From: Thermoanaerobaculia bacterium
GTDB lineage: Bacteria > Acidobacteriota > Thermoanaerobaculia > Multivoradales > J023
Assembly (NCBI GenBank): GCA_030431255.1
Contig: JAUIJL010000004.1
Span: 1 to 64,000 of the forward strand
DNA length: 64,000 bases
Direction of reading: 5' to 3'
Made by a program: the position numbers and the translations under genes. Shown here in pieces: positions 8,522 to 18,611 of this stretch. The notes below the pieces were generated by a model, which searched no databases, was not told the DNA's origin, and saw only the letters and a list, made by a program, of their open reading frames with translations. Positions within the stretch are counted from its first letter, which is position 1. Every line of letters begins with the position of its first letter.

Positions 8522-10840
8522 TCAACGGATCCAAGCGTAGCCGAGCTTGAAGAAGAGGGCGCGGTCGAGGGGCTCCAGGTCGGAGCCGTCGAGGCCGAGG
8601 CGGGTTTCCGTATAGCCGAGGAAGGCCACGGTTTGCGGATTGATTTTGTAGGAGAAGAGCAGCTGACTGAAGAGTTGCTCGAAATTGGGTCCCGGCGGCT
8701 CGAGGTAGAGCGCAGGGTCGCGATCGATTTCCTCGTATTGGAAGATGCCGCGCACGAACATGCGGGCGTCGAATTGGTAGATCAGCTGCATCTGGGCGAG
8801 CTCGGCACGGAAGAGGCGTCCCCCTTCAACGTCCAAATCGCGCTGCAGGAGCTCGACCTGGGCGTTCATGTGATCACCGAGCTTGAGCTCGAGCCCGAGC
8901 TCGAGCTGTCGCAGATCTCCCTGACGGCTGTTGACGAAATCCACCGCCTCGCCCCAATCCGCCTCGATCTCGAAGCGGATGCTGCCGGTGGGCTGCATCT
9001 CTACTCCAGCGTTGTATTGGGGTAGGTCTTCGAACAGGGTGTCGCCGGAGATCTGATCCTGGTTGGCAACGCTGAAATTGAAGCTGGACTGCAGGGGACC
9101 GCTTACCGAGCTCAGCAGCTGGACTTTTTGATCGGTCAGACGGCCGTTGTGGTCGACGGTACGAAGGGCGATCACTCCCAGCTGGGCGTTGGTGTACCAA
9201 TCTTCTTCCTCACCCCAGAACGTGCGGAATAGATCACCGCGCCAGGTCTTGAAGTCCACCCGGGGCACGAATCCGGAGTCGGCCCGGAATCCGCGGCTGA
9301 AGGTCCGATAACCCAACGAGCCGTTCCACAAACGATCGCCGTAGAAATAGATTCCTTGAAGGGCTTGACCGCCGAAGGAGTCCACGGGCTGACCCAGATC
9401 GAGCGCGGCCTCTAGAGGGTATTGGGTGTCGGAAACCGACGCTTGCCATTGGAAGCGATTGCGGGCGTTGAAGAAGATGTCGCCATCGGCGGTGGCCACC
9501 CGGTTGAAATAACCACCGTCGCCCTCGCGGTCGGTGAGCATCAATCCGATATTCGACGCGGCACCGACATCCCTTCGCCAGCGCGCGACCGCGTTGTCGA
9601 CCTTGCCGTCGAGGGTGGTCAGACGGGTGAAGTTGTTGGCCGGAAGAATGATGTTGTTGATTTCATCCCGAGCGGCCAACAGACCAATCGCCGAGCCACC
9701 CAGCTTGCCCGTGAGCTTGAGGCCCCACTCCGGGTTGGCGATCGACCGGGTAAAGTGGGTGAGGATCGGCGTGCCGAAAAAATCGGCACCTTCAAGGAAG
9801 AACGGTCGCTTCTCCGGAAATAGCAACGCGAAACGCTCGTTCACCTGGAGCTGGGCGGCGTCGGCCTCGACCTGGGAGAAGTCGGGATTAATCGTGGCGT
9901 TGAGGGTCAGGCTGGTGGTCGGGCTCCAACGGATGCTGAGGCCCGCTTCCGTGTCTTCGTCACCGCTTTCCAAATCCGCACCCAGCTGGGGCGCCTTATC
10001 GATTCGGTTGACGGTGACCGTCGGCGCCAGCTCGAGGCCGAGGCCCGGCGACAATCCTTTGAAACCGACGATTCTGGGCACCTGGCACAGCAAACAATTG
10101 TTGCTGCGAGAGAATGGACTGGCTGAAATGCGATGCCGGACCGTCCGGGGATACGATCGCCCAAAATCCACCCCCCATGTCTGAACGCTCTCGGTTTTCG
10201 GGAAACGCAGCTGGTGGAAAGGAATCGCCAGCTCCACGGACCATCCCTGCTCGTCGATCGAGCCGGCGGAACGCCAGACCACATCCCAGGAGAAGTCCTC
10301 ACCTTGGGCTTGGCTGAAAATCGCATCCGCTTGGATGCCGTAGGGATTCACTCGGAATTGAAAGGCGCGACGTTGGTCGTCGAAGGTATCGACCTGAAAG
10401 ACCACATGGTCGTCCTGGACGAAGGTCGAGACCTCGTCCCGATCCATGTAGTGGGCGCGGATCGCGCTCGGATCCGGATCGAAGGCTCGAAAGCCGACAT
10501 AGAGGTGGGTGTCGTCGTAGAGCACATGGGCCACGGTTTTCACCGGCGGCTCGATGTTCTCACCGGGCTGCCACTCGTAGAGCAGCTCGATCGAAAGACT
10601 CTCCGACCAGGCGGTTTCGTTCAACCGTCCGTCGACGGTGATCTCCGGGGAGCTCGCCTTGGTGATCTCGTAAAGCTTCCGGGCCGAGCCCATGTCGGCG
10701 TCCGCATCCTGCGTGGAAGCCGGAGCGACAGTTGGGGGCCCGCCTGGGCTCGAAGCGACCTGAGCCGCGGCAGATTGAGCCGCAACCAAACCGATCATCG
10801 ATACGAAAACGAGCTCTAGAATTCGGGAATTCCGGATCAT
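8522..10840 (-). CDS. DUF5916 outer-membrane protein with CBM9-like domain
   Basis: A protein of about 772 residues with a signal peptide (LELVFVSMIGLVAAQSAAAQ). Residues 60-270 form a carbohydrate-binding family 9/DOMON-like beta-sandwich: ITVDGRLNETAWSES, a segment containing YVGFRAFDPDPSAIRAHY, and FQVDTFDDQRRAFQFRVN. The rest, from ATINPDFSQVEADAAQ and LFPEKRPFFLEGADFF onward, is the DUF5916 beta-barrel-like region with alternating hydrophobic strands to the C-terminus. Members are predicted outer-membrane proteins of unknown substrate. The start at 10840 has a GGGGAG site 7 bases upstream and sets the signal peptide correctly; an in-frame start at 10867 lacks both. It is a single gene, convergent with the NtrY-like kinase. 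Confidence 0.85.
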   Translation of the reverse strand: MIRNSRILELVFVSMIGLVAAQSAAAQVASSPGGPPTVAPASTQDADADMGSARKLYEITKASSPEITVDGRLNETAWSESLSIELLYEWQPGENIEPPVKTVAHVLYDDTHLYVGFRAFDPDPSAIRAHYMDRDEVSTFVQDDHVVFQVDTFDDQRRAFQFRVNPYGIQADAIFSQAQGEDFSWDVVWRSAGSIDEQGWSVELAIPFHQLRFPKTESVQTWGVDFGRSYPRTVRHRISASPFSRSNNCLLCQVPRIVGFKGLSPGLGLELAPTVTVNRIDKAPQLGADLESGDEDTEAGLSIRWSPTTSLTLNATINPDFSQVEADAAQLQVNERFALLFPEKRPFFLEGADFFGTPILTHFTRSIANPEWGLKLTGKLGGSAIGLLAARDEINNIILPANNFTRLTTLDGKVDNAVARWRRDVGAASNIGLMLTDREGDGGYFNRVATADGDIFFNARNRFQWQASVSDTQYPLEAALDLGQPVDSFGGQALQGIYFYGDRLWNGSLGYRTFSRGFRADSGFVPRVDFKTWRGDLFRTFWGEEEDWYTNAQLGVIALRTVDHNGRLTDQKVQLLSSVSGPLQSSFNFSVANQDQISGDTLFEDLPQYNAGVEMQPTGSIRFEIEADWGEAVDFVNSRQGDLRQLELGLELKLGDHMNAQVELLQRDLDVEGGRLFRAELAQMQLIYQFDARMFVRGIFQYEEIDRDPALYLEPPGPNFEQLFSQLLFSYKINPQTVAFLGYTETRLGLDGSDLEPLDRALFFKLGYAWIR

Positions 10841-11066
10841 CTGGGCTCCCCAGCCGACATCCAACACGCCGACATCAACAAGAAAAGGGAAACATTCTGG
10901 CCCGCCCAGCTCTTGGTCAATCTCTGCATAGCATTCAACGACGGCGATACTATCGTTTGCTCAGAAAAAATCCAGGTTAAGCGTTGAATCGCCGACGCGC
11001 CTTGCCCAATAGATACGAAATAGATTCAAAAAATAGAGGGCCCTGGGGCCAAGGAATCAAAAACTT

Positions 11067-12215
11067 TCAGGAGACCACCGACACCTCGTCCTTGAGGATC
11101 ACCACACCCCGTCGGAGGGCCTCCACCAGACGATCGACCTCGTCGTCGGAGTTGGTCAAACCGAAGCTGATACGGAGCGAGGCCAGGGCTTCCGGCTCGG
11201 AAACCCCCATGCGCAGAAGCGTCCGGCTGGGCTGGGGCTTGCCGGAGTGGCAAGCGGAGCCGGTGGAGACGGCAAAGCCCTGCTGGTCGAGCCACAACAT
11301 GAGCTGGTGTCCGGAAACTCCGAGAAGGGCTACGTGGCTGGTGTGGGGCAATCGCTCGACGTCCGCGCAATGGACCACGGCCTCAGGCAGATCCTTCAAC
11401 TGACCCTCGAAGCGATCCCGCAGAGCGGACAACCGCCGATGGCGATCGTCCAGCTCGAGACGCGCCAGCTCGGCGGCCTCACCGAGCCCCACCACCGCCG
11501 GGACGTTCTCTGTGGACGCGCGCAAGCCCCGCTCTTGGGAGGCCCCCACCAACAGGGAGCCCATGGGCGCCCCGGAGCGGACCCAAAGGGCGGCGATGCC
11601 CGGAGGGCCGTGGAATTTGTGACCGCCCAGACAGAGGTAATCGACCCCGAGCGCTTGCACATCGACCCGGACCTTACCCACCGCTTGGACCGCGTCACAG
11701 AGCACGGGAATACCTCGTCGCCGGCACATCGAGGCGACCTCCGCCACCGGCTGGAGGGTACCGAGCTCGTTGTTGGCCTGCATCAAGCAAACGAGCCGGG
11801 TATCGTGCCTCAGCGCCGACTCCACCGACTCCACACCCACCACGCCACGGGCGTCCGGATCGAGCTCGGTCAGCTCCATGCCTCCCTGGGCCACCCGCTC
11901 AGCGGCCTGACGAATCGAAGGGTGCTCGAGGGCGGCGAATACGATGTGACCGGAATGGCCGCAGGCTTCGGCCACGGAATAAATCACCGCGTTGTTGGCT
12001 TCGGTGCCCGAGGAGGTGAACATGACCTCCTCCGGGGAGGCCGACAACAGCTCAGCGATCTGCCGGCGGGCCTTTTCCACCGCCTCCCGGGCGGCTCGTC
12101 CATGGCCGTGGGCCGACGACGGATTGCCGTGGCGCTCGATGAAGAAAGGCAACATGGCTTCCAGGACTCTGGGATCCAGTGGGGTGGTGGCGTTGTGATC
12201 GAAATACGCGCTCAT
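11067..12215 (-). CDS. Cysteine desulfurase (NifS/IscS family)
   Basis: A 382-residue PLP enzyme that moves sulfur from cysteine to an active-site cysteine for Fe-S cluster or thio-cofactor synthesis. Visible family marks are YFDHNATTPLDPRVLEAM at the N-terminus, TSSGTEANNAVIY, LMQANNELGTLQP, the PLP lysine in CLGGHKFHGPPG, RASTENVP and the catalytic cysteine in STGSACHSGKPQPSR. The short loop around that Cys favours the NifS/IscS class (group I). The start at 12215 (MSAYFDHN) has GGAG 7 bases upstream. No iscU, iscR or thiI is adjacent, so the sulfur acceptor cannot be named. Divergent from the GWxTD gene at 12299. Confidence 0.92.
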   Translation of the reverse strand: MSAYFDHNATTPLDPRVLEAMLPFFIERHGNPSSAHGHGRAAREAVEKARRQIAELLSASPEEVMFTSSGTEANNAVIYSVAEACGHSGHIVFAALEHPSIRQAAERVAQGGMELTELDPDARGVVGVESVESALRHDTRLVCLMQANNELGTLQPVAEVASMCRRRGIPVLCDAVQAVGKVRVDVQALGVDYLCLGGHKFHGPPGIAALWVRSGAPMGSLLVGASQERGLRASTENVPAVVGLGEAAELARLELDDRHRRLSALRDRFEGQLKDLPEAVVHCADVERLPHTSHVALLGVSGHQLMLWLDQQGFAVSTGSACHSGKPQPSRTLLRMGVSEPEALASLRISFGLTNSDDEVDRLVEALRRGVVILKDEVSVVS

Positions 12216-12298
12216 TTCAGCTCCAGTCCGCCCTGGGTCGGCGGGATCTCGTCCCTTCAAGATTGCGGACCGCCCCCTCGACTGCTTAGGATGTGATT

Positions 12299-15031
12299 AT
12301 GGATATCACCTCATCCGCACTCGCCTTCCGACCCTTCTGCAACACGCTTCGGTCGGGGCTTCTGGGGCTCGGTTTGCTCGCCGCGGCATCGGTCCTTTGG
12401 GCGCCGCCGAGCTTGGCACAGACCACCGCCGAGCAGAAGCCCCCACAGCAGCCTGAAACTCCCCCTGAGGGCGTCGGCGCGAATGAAGATGCTGTCGCCC
12501 CCGAGGCCGAGAAGGACCCGCCGGCTGAGAGCTCTAACAAAAGCGAGAGATCCAAGAAGAAAAAGAAGAAGAGGGAGAAGAAGCTCAAGGGAAGGGCCCT
12601 GGAGAAGAAGGTCGAGGCGCTGCCGGCCAAATATAAGCAATGGGTGGAAGGGGTGCGCTACATCATCTCCGACGAGGAGCTGGTTCTCTTCGTGGAGCTG
12701 CAAAAAGACTACCTGCGCGACGCCTTTATCGAGCGATTTTGGAAGGTGCGCGATCCCTATCCCGACTCCGCGCGCAATGAGTTCCGGGAGAATTACTCCA
12801 ATCGCCTGCGGGAAGCCCAACAATATTTCGGCGGCAAATTCGACGAGCGCACCAAGGTCTTGCTCACCAACGGCTACCCCTTGAACCGCATCGAGATTCG
12901 CTGCCGGCCCCTGATGGTTCCGGTCGAGGTTTGGTACTACGACGGCAGCGACACCGTGGGTTTCGAGTTTCTGCTGCTCTTCTACCAAAAATGGGGGGTC
13001 GGCGACTTCCGGTTGTGGGAGCCCAACGACGGCCTGCAGGAGCTGTCGCTAGAAGGAGACCGAATCGATCGGCAGAGCATCGAGACCCGCTGTCAGATCA
13101 AACACGCCGAGGCGCTCTTCGCCGCCATTGGATTCATTCAGGGCCAAGGCGGGGTCATGGGCTGGCCCGCGCTTTTGGCGCGCATCACCAGCACGCCCTC
13201 GGCGCCACAAAAAGAGTGGGTGCAGACCTTTGCCACCTACACCACCGAGCTGCCCGAAGGCGCGACGACTTTCGACGCAACCCTACAAGTGGAGTATCCG
13301 GGACGGCATCAAGGCCGAACCGTGGTCCAAGGCGCCCTGGGCGTGGCGACTCGAGCCGTGGCCCCCGTGGTCATGGCCGACGGCCTGAGCCGGTCCTACA
13401 ATTTGTTGCTGACCGGCGAGATCTTGCGCGACGGCACCTTATTCGACAACTTCCGCTACCAATTCGACTTCCCGGTCGACGACGTCACCGATCAGCTGCC
13501 GTTGGTTTTTCAGCGCAGCCTAAGGGCCGGTGACTACACGCTGATGGTGAAAGTCGAGGATCTGGGCAGCGGCGGGTTCCATCGCTCGGAGATGCCGATC
13601 ACGGTGCCGCGTATGGACCTGCCTCCGCCCGCGGTGCTCGACGAAAAAACCGCGAGCATTTTGAAGGAAGCCAACGCCGCGATCCGCCAGGGGGACACCA
13701 CGGTGAAGATCGTTCCCCTGACCGGTGCATGGCAAACCGGCCTCGTGCGCATCGACACCCTGACCACCGGCTCCGACATCGACAAGGTGAGGTTCTTTCT
13801 CGACGACGAGCCGATCCTGACCAAACGTCGGCCTCCGTTCAACGTCGAGCTCGACCTCGGCAATGTGCCGAGATCGCGGGTCCTGAGGGTCGAGGCTTTC
13901 AGCGCCGAGGACAAGATTCTGGCCTCGGACGAGAGCCTGCTCAACTCGGGCGACCACCGTTTCGACGTTCGCCTGGAGGAGCCCCGGCCCGGCAGAACCT
14001 ACCGACGCAGCCTGCGGGCCGAGGCGAATATCGCGGTGCCCAAGGGCGAGGTGATCGAGAGGGTGGAGTTTTATCTCAACGAAACCAAGGTCTCCACCCT
14101 CTACCAGGCCCCCTGGGTGCAGCCGATCGTCTTGCCCGAGCAAGAGCCTGTGGCTTACGTCCGCGCGGTGGCTTACACCCCGGACGGGGCCATGACCGAG
14201 GACCTGGTCTTCATCAACGCCCCGGACAATTTGGAAGAGATCGACGTCGAATTCGTCGAGCTCTACACCTTGGTCTTGGATAGGGACAATCGACCCGTTC
14301 TGGGGCTCGACCGCGACCACTTCTCCATTTTCGAAGACGGGGTGCCCCAAGAAATGGTTCGCTTCGAGCTGGTGGAGAACCTGCCGATCCACGCCGCGAT
14401 TCTGCTCGACGTCTCCGCCTCGATGGAAGGGCGCTTGAACGCCGCTCGCGATGCCGCCATCCAATTCTTCGAGCAGGCCATCACCCCTAAAGATCGAGCG
14501 ACCACCATCACCTTCAACGACCATCCGAACCTCACCAGCGATTTCACCAACGACCTCAAGACCTTGGCCGCGGGTTTGGCCGGGGTGAAAGCGGAACGTG
14601 GCACCTCTCTCTATGACGCCCTGATCTTCTCCCTCTATTACTTCAACGGCATTCGCGGCCAACGCACGATTCTGCTGCTTTCCGACGGTAAGGACGAGTC
14701 GAGCAAATTCGAATTTGAGGACGTGCTCGAATATGCCCAACGATCCGGCGTCTCGGTGTACAGCATCGGCCTGCAAATTCCCCGTTCCGAAGGGGAGGCT
14801 CGGCGCAAGCTGAAGAAGCTGGCGGAGGAAACCGGCGGACGAAGCTTCTTCTTAGAGGACGTCAACGAGCTGAAGGCGATCTACACCACCATCCAACAAG
14901 AGCTCCGCTCCCGCTACCTGCTCGCCTATCAATCGTCCAACACCACGGGCAGCCGCGGATTCCGTCAAATCGATGTACAGACCCTGGACAAAAGTCACGA
15001 GGCCAAAACGCTGCGGGGGTATTTCCCTTGA
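12299..15031 (+). CDS. GWxTD- and VWFA-domain secreted protein (first paralogue)
   Basis: About 910 residues. A signal peptide (LLGLGLLAAASVLWAPPS, ending LAQ) is followed by an acidic/Lys-rich linker with a run of about eight basic residues (SKKKKKKREKK). A GWxTD-type domain comes next, about 110-240, with AFIERFWKVRDPYPDSARNE and VEVWYYDG. Beta-sandwich segments fill the middle, and a C-terminal acidobacterial VWFA domain starts near 640 with ELYTLVLDRDNRPVLGLDRD. Its MIDAS motif is DVSAS in AILLDVSASMEGRL, with later TLYD-like and LLLSDGKDESS stretches. ATG at 12299 has AGGA 7 bases upstream; a GTG at 12293 is also in frame. The role is unknown; MIDAS domains bind metal-dependent protein ligands. 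Confidence 0.8.
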   Translation: MDITSSALAFRPFCNTLRSGLLGLGLLAAASVLWAPPSLAQTTAEQKPPQQPETPPEGVGANEDAVAPEAEKDPPAESSNKSERSKKKKKKREKKLKGRALEKKVEALPAKYKQWVEGVRYIISDEELVLFVELQKDYLRDAFIERFWKVRDPYPDSARNEFRENYSNRLREAQQYFGGKFDERTKVLLTNGYPLNRIEIRCRPLMVPVEVWYYDGSDTVGFEFLLLFYQKWGVGDFRLWEPNDGLQELSLEGDRIDRQSIETRCQIKHAEALFAAIGFIQGQGGVMGWPALLARITSTPSAPQKEWVQTFATYTTELPEGATTFDATLQVEYPGRHQGRTVVQGALGVATRAVAPVVMADGLSRSYNLLLTGEILRDGTLFDNFRYQFDFPVDDVTDQLPLVFQRSLRAGDYTLMVKVEDLGSGGFHRSEMPITVPRMDLPPPAVLDEKTASILKEANAAIRQGDTTVKIVPLTGAWQTGLVRIDTLTTGSDIDKVRFFLDDEPILTKRRPPFNVELDLGNVPRSRVLRVEAFSAEDKILASDESLLNSGDHRFDVRLEEPRPGRTYRRSLRAEANIAVPKGEVIERVEFYLNETKVSTLYQAPWVQPIVLPEQEPVAYVRAVAYTPDGAMTEDLVFINAPDNLEEIDVEFVELYTLVLDRDNRPVLGLDRDHFSIFEDGVPQEMVRFELVENLPIHAAILLDVSASMEGRLNAARDAAIQFFEQAITPKDRATTITFNDHPNLTSDFTNDLKTLAAGLAGVKAERGTSLYDALIFSLYYFNGIRGQRTILLLSDGKDESSKFEFEDVLEYAQRSGVSVYSIGLQIPRSEGEARRKLKKLAEETGGRSFFLEDVNELKAIYTTIQQELRSRYLLAYQSSNTTGSRGFRQIDVQTLDKSHEAKTLRGYFP

Positions 15032-17730
15032 TCTGCGACCGCCGAGACACACGCCGGCTCGGTGCCTTCCTCGCCTTCTCCCTTCTGGCTTGGATTTGGA
15101 TCTCGGCCGCCGAGAAGCCGGTCCGCGCCGTCAGCGAAGCGTCCGACAGCGCGGGTGAGCTTGCCGATCCGCCCGCGGAGGACGGGAAAACCGACGGCGA
15201 CAAGGCCGACCCAGGCGGCGAGGAGCAGGCCCAGCTCCAGGATCGACACCAAGCTTTCCTCGACGATGTCGAGCCCCTGATCTCCGAGGCCGAGCGCGAG
15301 GTCTTCCTGAGCATTCCCGAGGACTACCAACGGGACGCCTTCATCCGCAAGTTTTGGAAGGTCCGCGACCCGTTTCCTCAAACCGTGCGTAACGAGCTCC
15401 AGGATCAATGGGGCGAGCGAGCAAAAACCGCCCGCGAATCCTTCGGCACCCTGACCTCCGAGCGGGCGCGCATGATGCTTTATTTCGGCCCGCCGAGCCG
15501 GAGGGTCAAGGTCAGCTGCAATCTGCTGCGTCAACCCGTGGATATTTGGATCTACGAGCGGGGATCCGACCTGGTGGGCGGCTATTTCACTCTGGTCTTC
15601 AGCGTGTTCGGAGGGCAGAAGACGGCGGGCACTTTATGGCATCCGCGCGATGGTCTGCACAGCCTGATGTCGCTCACCACCAGCATTCGCGCCGGCGAAG
15701 AGCAGATGGCGAATTCCTTGCGCTTCGACTGCATCCGCGGTGACGATCTGCTGGCGGCATTGGCACAAACCGTGGACACCGAGCGTTTGTTGGACAAGCA
15801 CCACCTCTTCACGCCGCCCAACGAAGAATGGGTGCGCACCTTTCAGGCCCGATCGACGGCGATTCCCGACGGGGCCGAGATGCTCGCAGGTTGCCACGTC
15901 GAAATGGGTTTTCCGGGTCGTCACCAAAGCCGAACGGTGGTTCAAAATCTGATCACCGTGCCGAGGGATCAGCTGACCGCGGCGGAGGTGGGAGACTACC
16001 GGGGATTCAATTTGCTGGTGGACGGTGAAATTCTGCGCAAGGACGAGCTCTTCGACCAATTTCGCTACCGTTTCGACTTCCCGGAAGGCGAGACCGGTGA
16101 GCAGATACCCCTGGTGGTCCAAAGGTATCTGCGACCCGGAACCTACCGCTACGTGGTCAAGGTCGAGGACACCAACGGCAAGAAATTCCACCGTCGAGAA
16201 ATGAAATTGGTGGTGCCACGGGTGGATCCCACGCGCCAAGCGGTCGGAGTGGGAGAGGACGGCGAGGTCATTACCGCCGATCTGGAAGACACCGACGATC
16301 TGGAGGAGCTGGACGGCCCCCAAGCCGTTTCGGGCTTCGACGCGCCCACACCGTTGGCGGATCGTTTGGCCGAGGCCAACGCCAGCATCTCCACCGGCGA
16401 TCACACGATCAAAATTCTCTCCCTGCCGGATGTGCTGCAGGTCGGTCGCATGCGGGTCGAGGCGCGCACCCGCGGCGAAGGCATTGCCCGGGTGGCGTTC
16501 CTGCTCAACGATCGGCCGGTGATGCGAAAGAGCCGTCCGCCTTATAGCGTCGAGCTCAATCTGGGAGACAAACCCACCATCCACACCCTGGCCGCGGTCG
16601 CCCTCGACGCCGAGGGCAAGCAGCTGGCGGTGGACGAGGTGCTGATCAACTCGGGCCCCCACCGCTTCAGCGTGCGGTTGATCGAGCCGCAGCGGGGCAA
16701 GGTGTATCGAAACAGCGTGCGAGCCCACGTGGAGGTGGACGTGCCCGAGGGAGAGCGCCTCGACCGGGTCGAGCTTTACCTGAACGACACCCGGCTCGCC
16801 ACCCTCTACCAACCGCCGTTCGAGCAACCCATTCTGCTGCCCGAAGACAGCGATTTGAGCTATATCCGCGCCAGCGCTTATTTGAGCAACGGCGATTTGG
16901 CGGAAGACGTTCAATTCATCAACGCCCCGGACTACGTCGACGAGATGCGGGTCAGCTTCGTCGAGCTCTACACCTCGGTATTGGACCGCAAGGGGGACTT
17001 CGTCGAAGGGTTGACCCGTGACGACTTCGTGGTGCTGGAGGAAGGCGAGCCGCAGAAGATCCGCCGCTTCGACACCATGCGCGATCTACCGATACGAGCC
17101 GGGCTGGTGATCGATACCTCGCTTTCCATGGTGACCTCCCTGCCCGACGTGGAGAAGGCCGCCTATCGCTTCTTGGAAGAGGTCATGGCCGAGCGGGATC
17201 GCGCGGCGTTGGTCACCTTCGCCGACGAGCCGGAGCTGAAAGTGCGATTCACCAGTGATACCTCGGTGCTCGCCGGCGGATTGGCCAATCTGGACGCGGA
17301 AGGGGAAACCGCCCTCTACGACAGCATCATTTTTACCCTGCACTACTTCAGCGGATTGAAGGGAAAGCGGGCGATCGTGGTGTTGACCGACGGCGAGGAT
17401 TCCTCCAGCCGCTACACCTTTGAGGACGCGATCGAATTTGCCCGCCACACGGGCGTCGCCGTGTACATCATCGGCCTCAACCTGCCCAGCGCCCGGGACA
17501 TCCGGATCAAGCTTCGGCGCATCACCCATGAAACCGGCGGCGAGCTCTTCTTCATCGACAGCGTGCGGGACCTCAAAAAGGTCTACGGCGCGATTCAGCT
17601 GGAGCTGCGATCTCAATATTTGATCGCCTATCAAAGCTCGTCCACGACCGAGGGATTCCGCGAGGTGGAAATCGAGACCCCGGGCAAGAAGGGGCTCGAA
17701 GCCAAGTCCATTCGAGGGTACTATCCCTGA
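15028..17730 (+). CDS. GWxTD- and VWFA-domain secreted protein (second paralogue)
   Basis: A 900-residue paralogue of the previous gene with the same order: signal peptide (AFLALLAWIW-type core), acidic linker, GWxTD-like domain (AFIRKFWKVRDPFPQT), beta-rich middle, and VWFA domain (SFVELYTSVLDRKGDFVEG, MIDAS DTSLS in LVIDTSLSMVTSLPD, VVLTDGEDSSS). It adds an extra acidic stretch near 400-440 that the first copy lacks. It starts at a TTG whose bases overlap the previous TGA (TTGA), and no other start exists near the signal peptide; translation is probably coupled. The tandem pair looks like an old duplication, since the two align throughout but differ at many residues. Function unknown. Confidence 0.8.
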   Translation: MICDRRDTRRLGAFLAFSLLAWIWISAAEKPVRAVSEASDSAGELADPPAEDGKTDGDKADPGGEEQAQLQDRHQAFLDDVEPLISEAEREVFLSIPEDYQRDAFIRKFWKVRDPFPQTVRNELQDQWGERAKTARESFGTLTSERARMMLYFGPPSRRVKVSCNLLRQPVDIWIYERGSDLVGGYFTLVFSVFGGQKTAGTLWHPRDGLHSLMSLTTSIRAGEEQMANSLRFDCIRGDDLLAALAQTVDTERLLDKHHLFTPPNEEWVRTFQARSTAIPDGAEMLAGCHVEMGFPGRHQSRTVVQNLITVPRDQLTAAEVGDYRGFNLLVDGEILRKDELFDQFRYRFDFPEGETGEQIPLVVQRYLRPGTYRYVVKVEDTNGKKFHRREMKLVVPRVDPTRQAVGVGEDGEVITADLEDTDDLEELDGPQAVSGFDAPTPLADRLAEANASISTGDHTIKILSLPDVLQVGRMRVEARTRGEGIARVAFLLNDRPVMRKSRPPYSVELNLGDKPTIHTLAAVALDAEGKQLAVDEVLINSGPHRFSVRLIEPQRGKVYRNSVRAHVEVDVPEGERLDRVELYLNDTRLATLYQPPFEQPILLPEDSDLSYIRASAYLSNGDLAEDVQFINAPDYVDEMRVSFVELYTSVLDRKGDFVEGLTRDDFVVLEEGEPQKIRRFDTMRDLPIRAGLVIDTSLSMVTSLPDVEKAAYRFLEEVMAERDRAALVTFADEPELKVRFTSDTSVLAGGLANLDAEGETALYDSIIFTLHYFSGLKGKRAIVVLTDGEDSSSRYTFEDAIEFARHTGVAVYIIGLNLPSARDIRIKLRRITHETGGELFFIDSVRDLKKVYGAIQLELRSQYLIAYQSSSTTEGFREVEIETPGKKGLEAKSIRGYYP

Positions 17731-17733
17731 CCC

Positions 17734-18366
17734 ATGAACGATGTTGAGAACGATCCCGAGAACGGACCCGCAGATGCCTCGCCCCGGCTGATCCTCGCCT
17801 CCGGCTCACCGCGACGCCGTGAGCTGCTGGCGGGCCTCGGCCTGAAGCCCCAAATCCGGCCCATGGATATCGACGAAACTCCACTTCCGGAGGAGAAAGC
17901 GGAGCGGTACGTCATGCGGCTGGCGGAATCCAAGGCCCGTGCCCAATACGAGCCCGGCGAGCTGGTGCTGGCGGCGGACACCGTCGTGGCGGTGGACGGT
18001 GACCTGCTGGGCAAGCCCACGGACGCGGAAGACGCGGGCCGCATGTTGCGCCGCCTCTCCGGTCGCGCCCATCAAGTGCTCACCGGCGTGTCCCTCTTGA
18101 AAGCCGATTCCGATCCCAGCCGTGCACCCACGGTCACCACCCTGGTAGTCACCACTGAGGTGATCTTCCATTCGCTGAGCGACCGGGAAATCGATTGGTA
18201 CGTGGCCTCCGGCGAGCCCATGGACAAAGCCGGTGCCTATGCCATCCAAGGCCTTGCGGCCATCTTCGTCGACCGCTTGGAAGGCAATTACTCCAACGTG
18301 GTCGGCCTACCCCTGCCCGCGGTCTATCGATTGCTGATCGACGCCGACTACCCGGTCCTGAGCTAG
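17734..18366 (+). CDS. maf: Maf-family nucleotide pyrophosphatase
   Basis: A 210-residue Maf/YhdE-type enzyme. Such enzymes hydrolyse dTTP, UTP or modified nucleotides and are linked to septum control and house-cleaning. Motifs in order are LILASGSPRRRELLAGLG, the glutamate region VLAADTVVAVDGDLLGKP, MLRRLSGRAHQVLTGV and DKAGAYAIQGLAAIF with GNYSNVVGLPL at the end. This is the dTTPase/UTPase branch signature. About 15 residues precede the usual first strand. It begins 3 bases after the second VWFA gene and is followed by a perfect 10-base-pair hairpin, so it probably ends that operon. Confidence 0.93.
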   Translation: MNDVENDPENGPADASPRLILASGSPRRRELLAGLGLKPQIRPMDIDETPLPEEKAERYVMRLAESKARAQYEPGELVLAADTVVAVDGDLLGKPTDAEDAGRMLRRLSGRAHQVLTGVSLLKADSDPSRAPTVTTLVVTTEVIFHSLSDREIDWYVASGEPMDKAGAYAIQGLAAIFVDRLEGNYSNVVGLPLPAVYRLLIDADYPVLS

Positions 18367-18380
18367 CCCAAAAACATCAA

Positions 18381-18405
18381 CAGCCCTCGAGGTGATCGAG
18401 GGCTG
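18381..18405 (+). terminator. Hairpin terminator after maf
   Basis: A perfect 10-bp inverted repeat (CAGCCCTCGA / TCGAGGGCTG) with a 5-base loop lies 15 bases past the maf stop. It is followed by CTATTT rather than a clean T-run. It probably ends the VWFA-VWFA-maf transcript. The rest of the gap to 18611 shows nothing I recognise. Confidence 0.65.
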
Positions 18406-18611
18406 CTATTTCAAGGCGTGTGGCGGACCGATGAAACGCGGTGTCGTTCTTAGGAGTTGGCTCGGTGCGGCCATCGGCCCACCGGCTCGAGGTCAACTCC
18501 CGCCCAGTGACCTCGGCCAGGTCGATGCTGAAGCATCTTCCATGCCCTAAACCTTAGAACGGTTTTCTGTGGAAAAGCAGGGTATCGGGCTGGGACGTCA
18601 ATACCTTGGGA

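Noticed and set aside
13520-14776. 418-codon open frame on the minus strand
   Set aside because: Antisense to the GWxTD/VWFA gene; no recognisable domain.
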